This document shows positions 62,101 to 64,000 of a stretch of DNA of 64,000 nucleotides, one piece after another. Made by a program: the position numbers and the translations under genes. The notes under the pieces are model-generated. The model did no database searches and was not told the origin of the DNA. It was given only the letters and a program-made list of their open reading frames with translations. The stretch is from assembly GCA_963682055.1 (NCBI GenBank), contig OY821742.1:11935752-11999751 (forward strand). Reading direction: 5' to 3'. The DNA comes from Primula veris (lineage: Eukaryota; Streptophyta; Magnoliopsida; Ericales; Primulaceae). Position 1 is the first letter of the stretch. Every line of letters starts with the position of its first letter.

Positions 62101-63656
62101 GTGTTTTTCTTTATGAAGGGTTATTGCCTACTGCGTAGTTCCTCCCCTCTCCTGTTTAGAGGAAAAAACACCCGTAAAAATACTCAATTTTGTAAAATGT
62201 CCACCGTCATGACATTTTTCGACATAGAATAAATGAGAAAAGGAAAAGGGACTACATTTTAACTAATTGAATAGATACCCTGAGATTCTGTGATTACAGC
62301 ACTTTGGCAAATAAGCTGGATGTAGAAAAAAGTTGCATTCATCTTAAGCTTAAAATCTTTTACCTTTTTTAAGCCAAAGGCTGTCCAGCTTATATACAAA
62401 ATGCCAAAAAAAAGGGCTTCAAGGTGCAGACAAACAATGCCAATCAGAGAAACTTCATCTGGCAGACATTGTTTAATTAGTCGGTAATTAAACCGAATTA
62501 AACACTACACGACTTATTTCCGACTAAAACCCACCTTTAACAACATTCATTTTTCTCCTCCAAACAATAATCAGAAAAACTAAAAAAAATAGAAAAAGAA
62601 AGAAACAACATTTCTTTAAACAAACAAACAAACTAAACTAAATAAACAGATATGCAACTAGAGGACACAAAGTCACTAACCTTATTACCACATTCCTCGT
62701 CTCCTCGTAGGTTCTCATTTCTCAGAGACAACACCATCCTCATTAATATTATTAATAATACTATTATTTTTTCTAACTATACTACCTATTTCCACCTAAA
62801 ACCCCCCTTGTGCATTTAATAACACTCATTTTTCTCCACACAATAAGCGGAAAAACCAAAACAAACAGAAAAAGAAAGAAACAACATTTCTTCAACAAAA
62901 AATAAACTAAACTACGTTGATATGTGCAAAATCTTAAACAAAATCTTATACCACATTTTTCTCCACACATGCTACTACGTTGATATGTGCAAAATCTTAA
63001 ACAAAAACCACAAATTCAGATTTTTGATAATTAAGTCCGAAAGTAAGTATTAAACAATAATTTTTCCTAGGCGTAATTAGGCGGTGATTAAACAGAATTA
63101 GACGCTATAATAACTATTTCCACTTAAAACCAGCCTTTAATAACATTCATTTTTCCCAACAGAATAAGAGGGAAAAACTAAAACAAATAGAAAAAGAAAG
63201 AAACAACATTTCTTAAAAAAACATAAACTAAATATAATTCAACAAGGGATTAGAAGGTGATTAAACCGAATTAAGTGTTATACGATCTATTTCCGCCTAA
63301 AACCCGCCTTTAATAACATACATTTATATTTTAACTAATTAAACAGATATTCAACAAGAGGACACAAAGTGTCTGACCTTATTACTCGATTCCTCATCAA
63401 TAATATCATTATTATTATTATTAATAATGTTTTTATTATTAATATATCGTTGACGGAGTTGAGCAATGGTGTCACCGGTCAAGGCAAGAGTAGACGCCGT
63501 TAACGCCTGCTTTAACGGAAACCGAAAACCGTTAACTGCCGTTGAGTTAGAGGGGCGTTTGGAGCTCGACCTTTTTTTTTGTGAATTTTTGTTTTTGTTT
63601 TTGTTTATTGAATTTAACGGCGGTAGCCCCCAGAAACCGCCGTTTAGGGCGTTCAT
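59143..63656 (-). CDS. Mpv17/PMP22-family integral membrane protein
   Basis: Five exons: 63656-63378, 60907-60752, 60632-60500, 60401-60362 and 59230-59143, all GT-AG and in phase, giving 231 residues. The family are four-span membrane proteins of peroxisomes, mitochondria or plastids with poorly known transport roles. Seen: an N-terminal basic, Ser/Asn-rich stretch; LKQALTASTLALTGDTIAQ (typical family start of the first membrane segment); RALRMTSYGFLLYGPGSYAW; VVLGPIVIGVVFAWNNLW; and the signature FRFWIPVSLLNFWLVPLQAR near the end, finishing NFYLSSTMSK. An Asn-run (NNKNIINNNNND) sits before the first intron. Intron 1 (2.5 kb) contains tandem duplications including a copy of the exon 1 end. 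The cut of exon 3/4/5 is well supported by the unbroken signature. The organelle cannot be told from sequence by eye. Confidence 0.92.
62520..63310. repeat. Tandem duplications in intron 1 of the Mpv17-type gene
   Basis: Units of roughly 280-330 bp carrying AACATTCATTTTTC and AGAAAAAGAAAGAAACAACA recur near 62540, 62810 and 63140. 62640-62700 is a diverged copy of the DNA around the exon 1 donor (GAGGACACAAAGT..CTTATTAC; compare 63358-63385), including a GT donor-like site. A 29-bp word, ACGTTGATATGTGCAAAATC onward, is repeated at about 62915 and 62974. Confidence 0.75.
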
Positions 63657-63659
63657 AAT

Positions 63660-64000
63660 TATTACGTATTATTCTCCACTGGGATTTATACAATTTTTAG
63701 TTTCTATTACTTCTCTATTTTAGTTATTTACGTGTAATGTGAAAATAATATCAAAATAATTGTTGGCATATTTATACGAACGAATGGTATCATAGTTTCA
63801 GTTTGAGTTTGTTCATTTTTCATTCATATTAATTATTTTTTGATTTTTTAATCAAAGTTTTATTTTATTTTTAAAATATTTAGGTTCAGTTTGTTTTCTA
63901 TACTTTCAATTCTGATACTAATTGTCCATATGAAGTAATTAATAAAAATGTCAGGTTGATCGGATATTTTAAATTACCTCACAGTACCAATATTTAAACA
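63660..64000. other. Upstream of the Mpv17-type gene
   Basis: A+T-rich DNA that would contain the promoter and leader of the minus-strand gene. Nothing else is recognised. Confidence 0.45.

Overview
The window is nuclear DNA of a flowering plant, most likely a eudicot. It is A+T-rich, its genes have GT-AG introns, and it carries plant families (class II trehalose-phosphate synthases, a thylakoid FtsH protease, a NETWORKED-type protein, F-box fragments, Au-type SINEs and an endogenous pararetrovirus). I cannot name the species. Exon borders were set by eye from splice sites and reading frame.

Layout. 1-2150: possible end of a small spliced minus-strand transcript. 4258-8505 (minus): decayed NET1-type (NAB domain) gene. 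9-13 kb: repeats (TIR-like element, 21-24 bp minisatellite, T-rich DNA, CCGAAA-rich repeat). 13.4-22 kb: intact TPS7-like gene, copy A, with a leader intron; its intron 1 carries an Au SINE and a 999-bp Mutator-like element, both with target duplications. 22650-29971: endogenous caulimovirid (florendovirus-like), flanked by 88-bp direct host repeats, permuted relative to the viral map, with part of ORF2 inverted. 30-32.4 kb: MITEs and a ~157-bp tandem satellite. 32.5-39.6 kb: second intact TPS7-like gene, copy B. 40-43 kb: minisatellite, purine-rich tract and an F-box-associated pseudogene. 44467-48312: large inverted repeat, each arm holding a decayed exon 1/intron 1/exon 2 fragment of the same TPS gene. 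50025-54493 (minus): intact FTSH2/VAR2-like gene with SINEs in its introns. 59143-63656 (minus): five-exon Mpv17/PMP22-family gene whose first intron has local tandem duplications.

How it fits together. A TPS7-like gene was duplicated in direct orientation about 19 kb apart, and the viral DNA and satellite lie between the copies. A third, partial copy was later arranged as a head-to-head inverted repeat, which could give hairpin RNA matching the two intact genes. That is the most interesting untested possibility here. The second is the structure of the viral insertion: long target duplication, permutation, inverted ORF2 segment, one internal stop and an apparently damaged RNase H. FTSH2 (photosystem II repair) and the Mpv17-family gene look like ordinary housekeeping neighbours.
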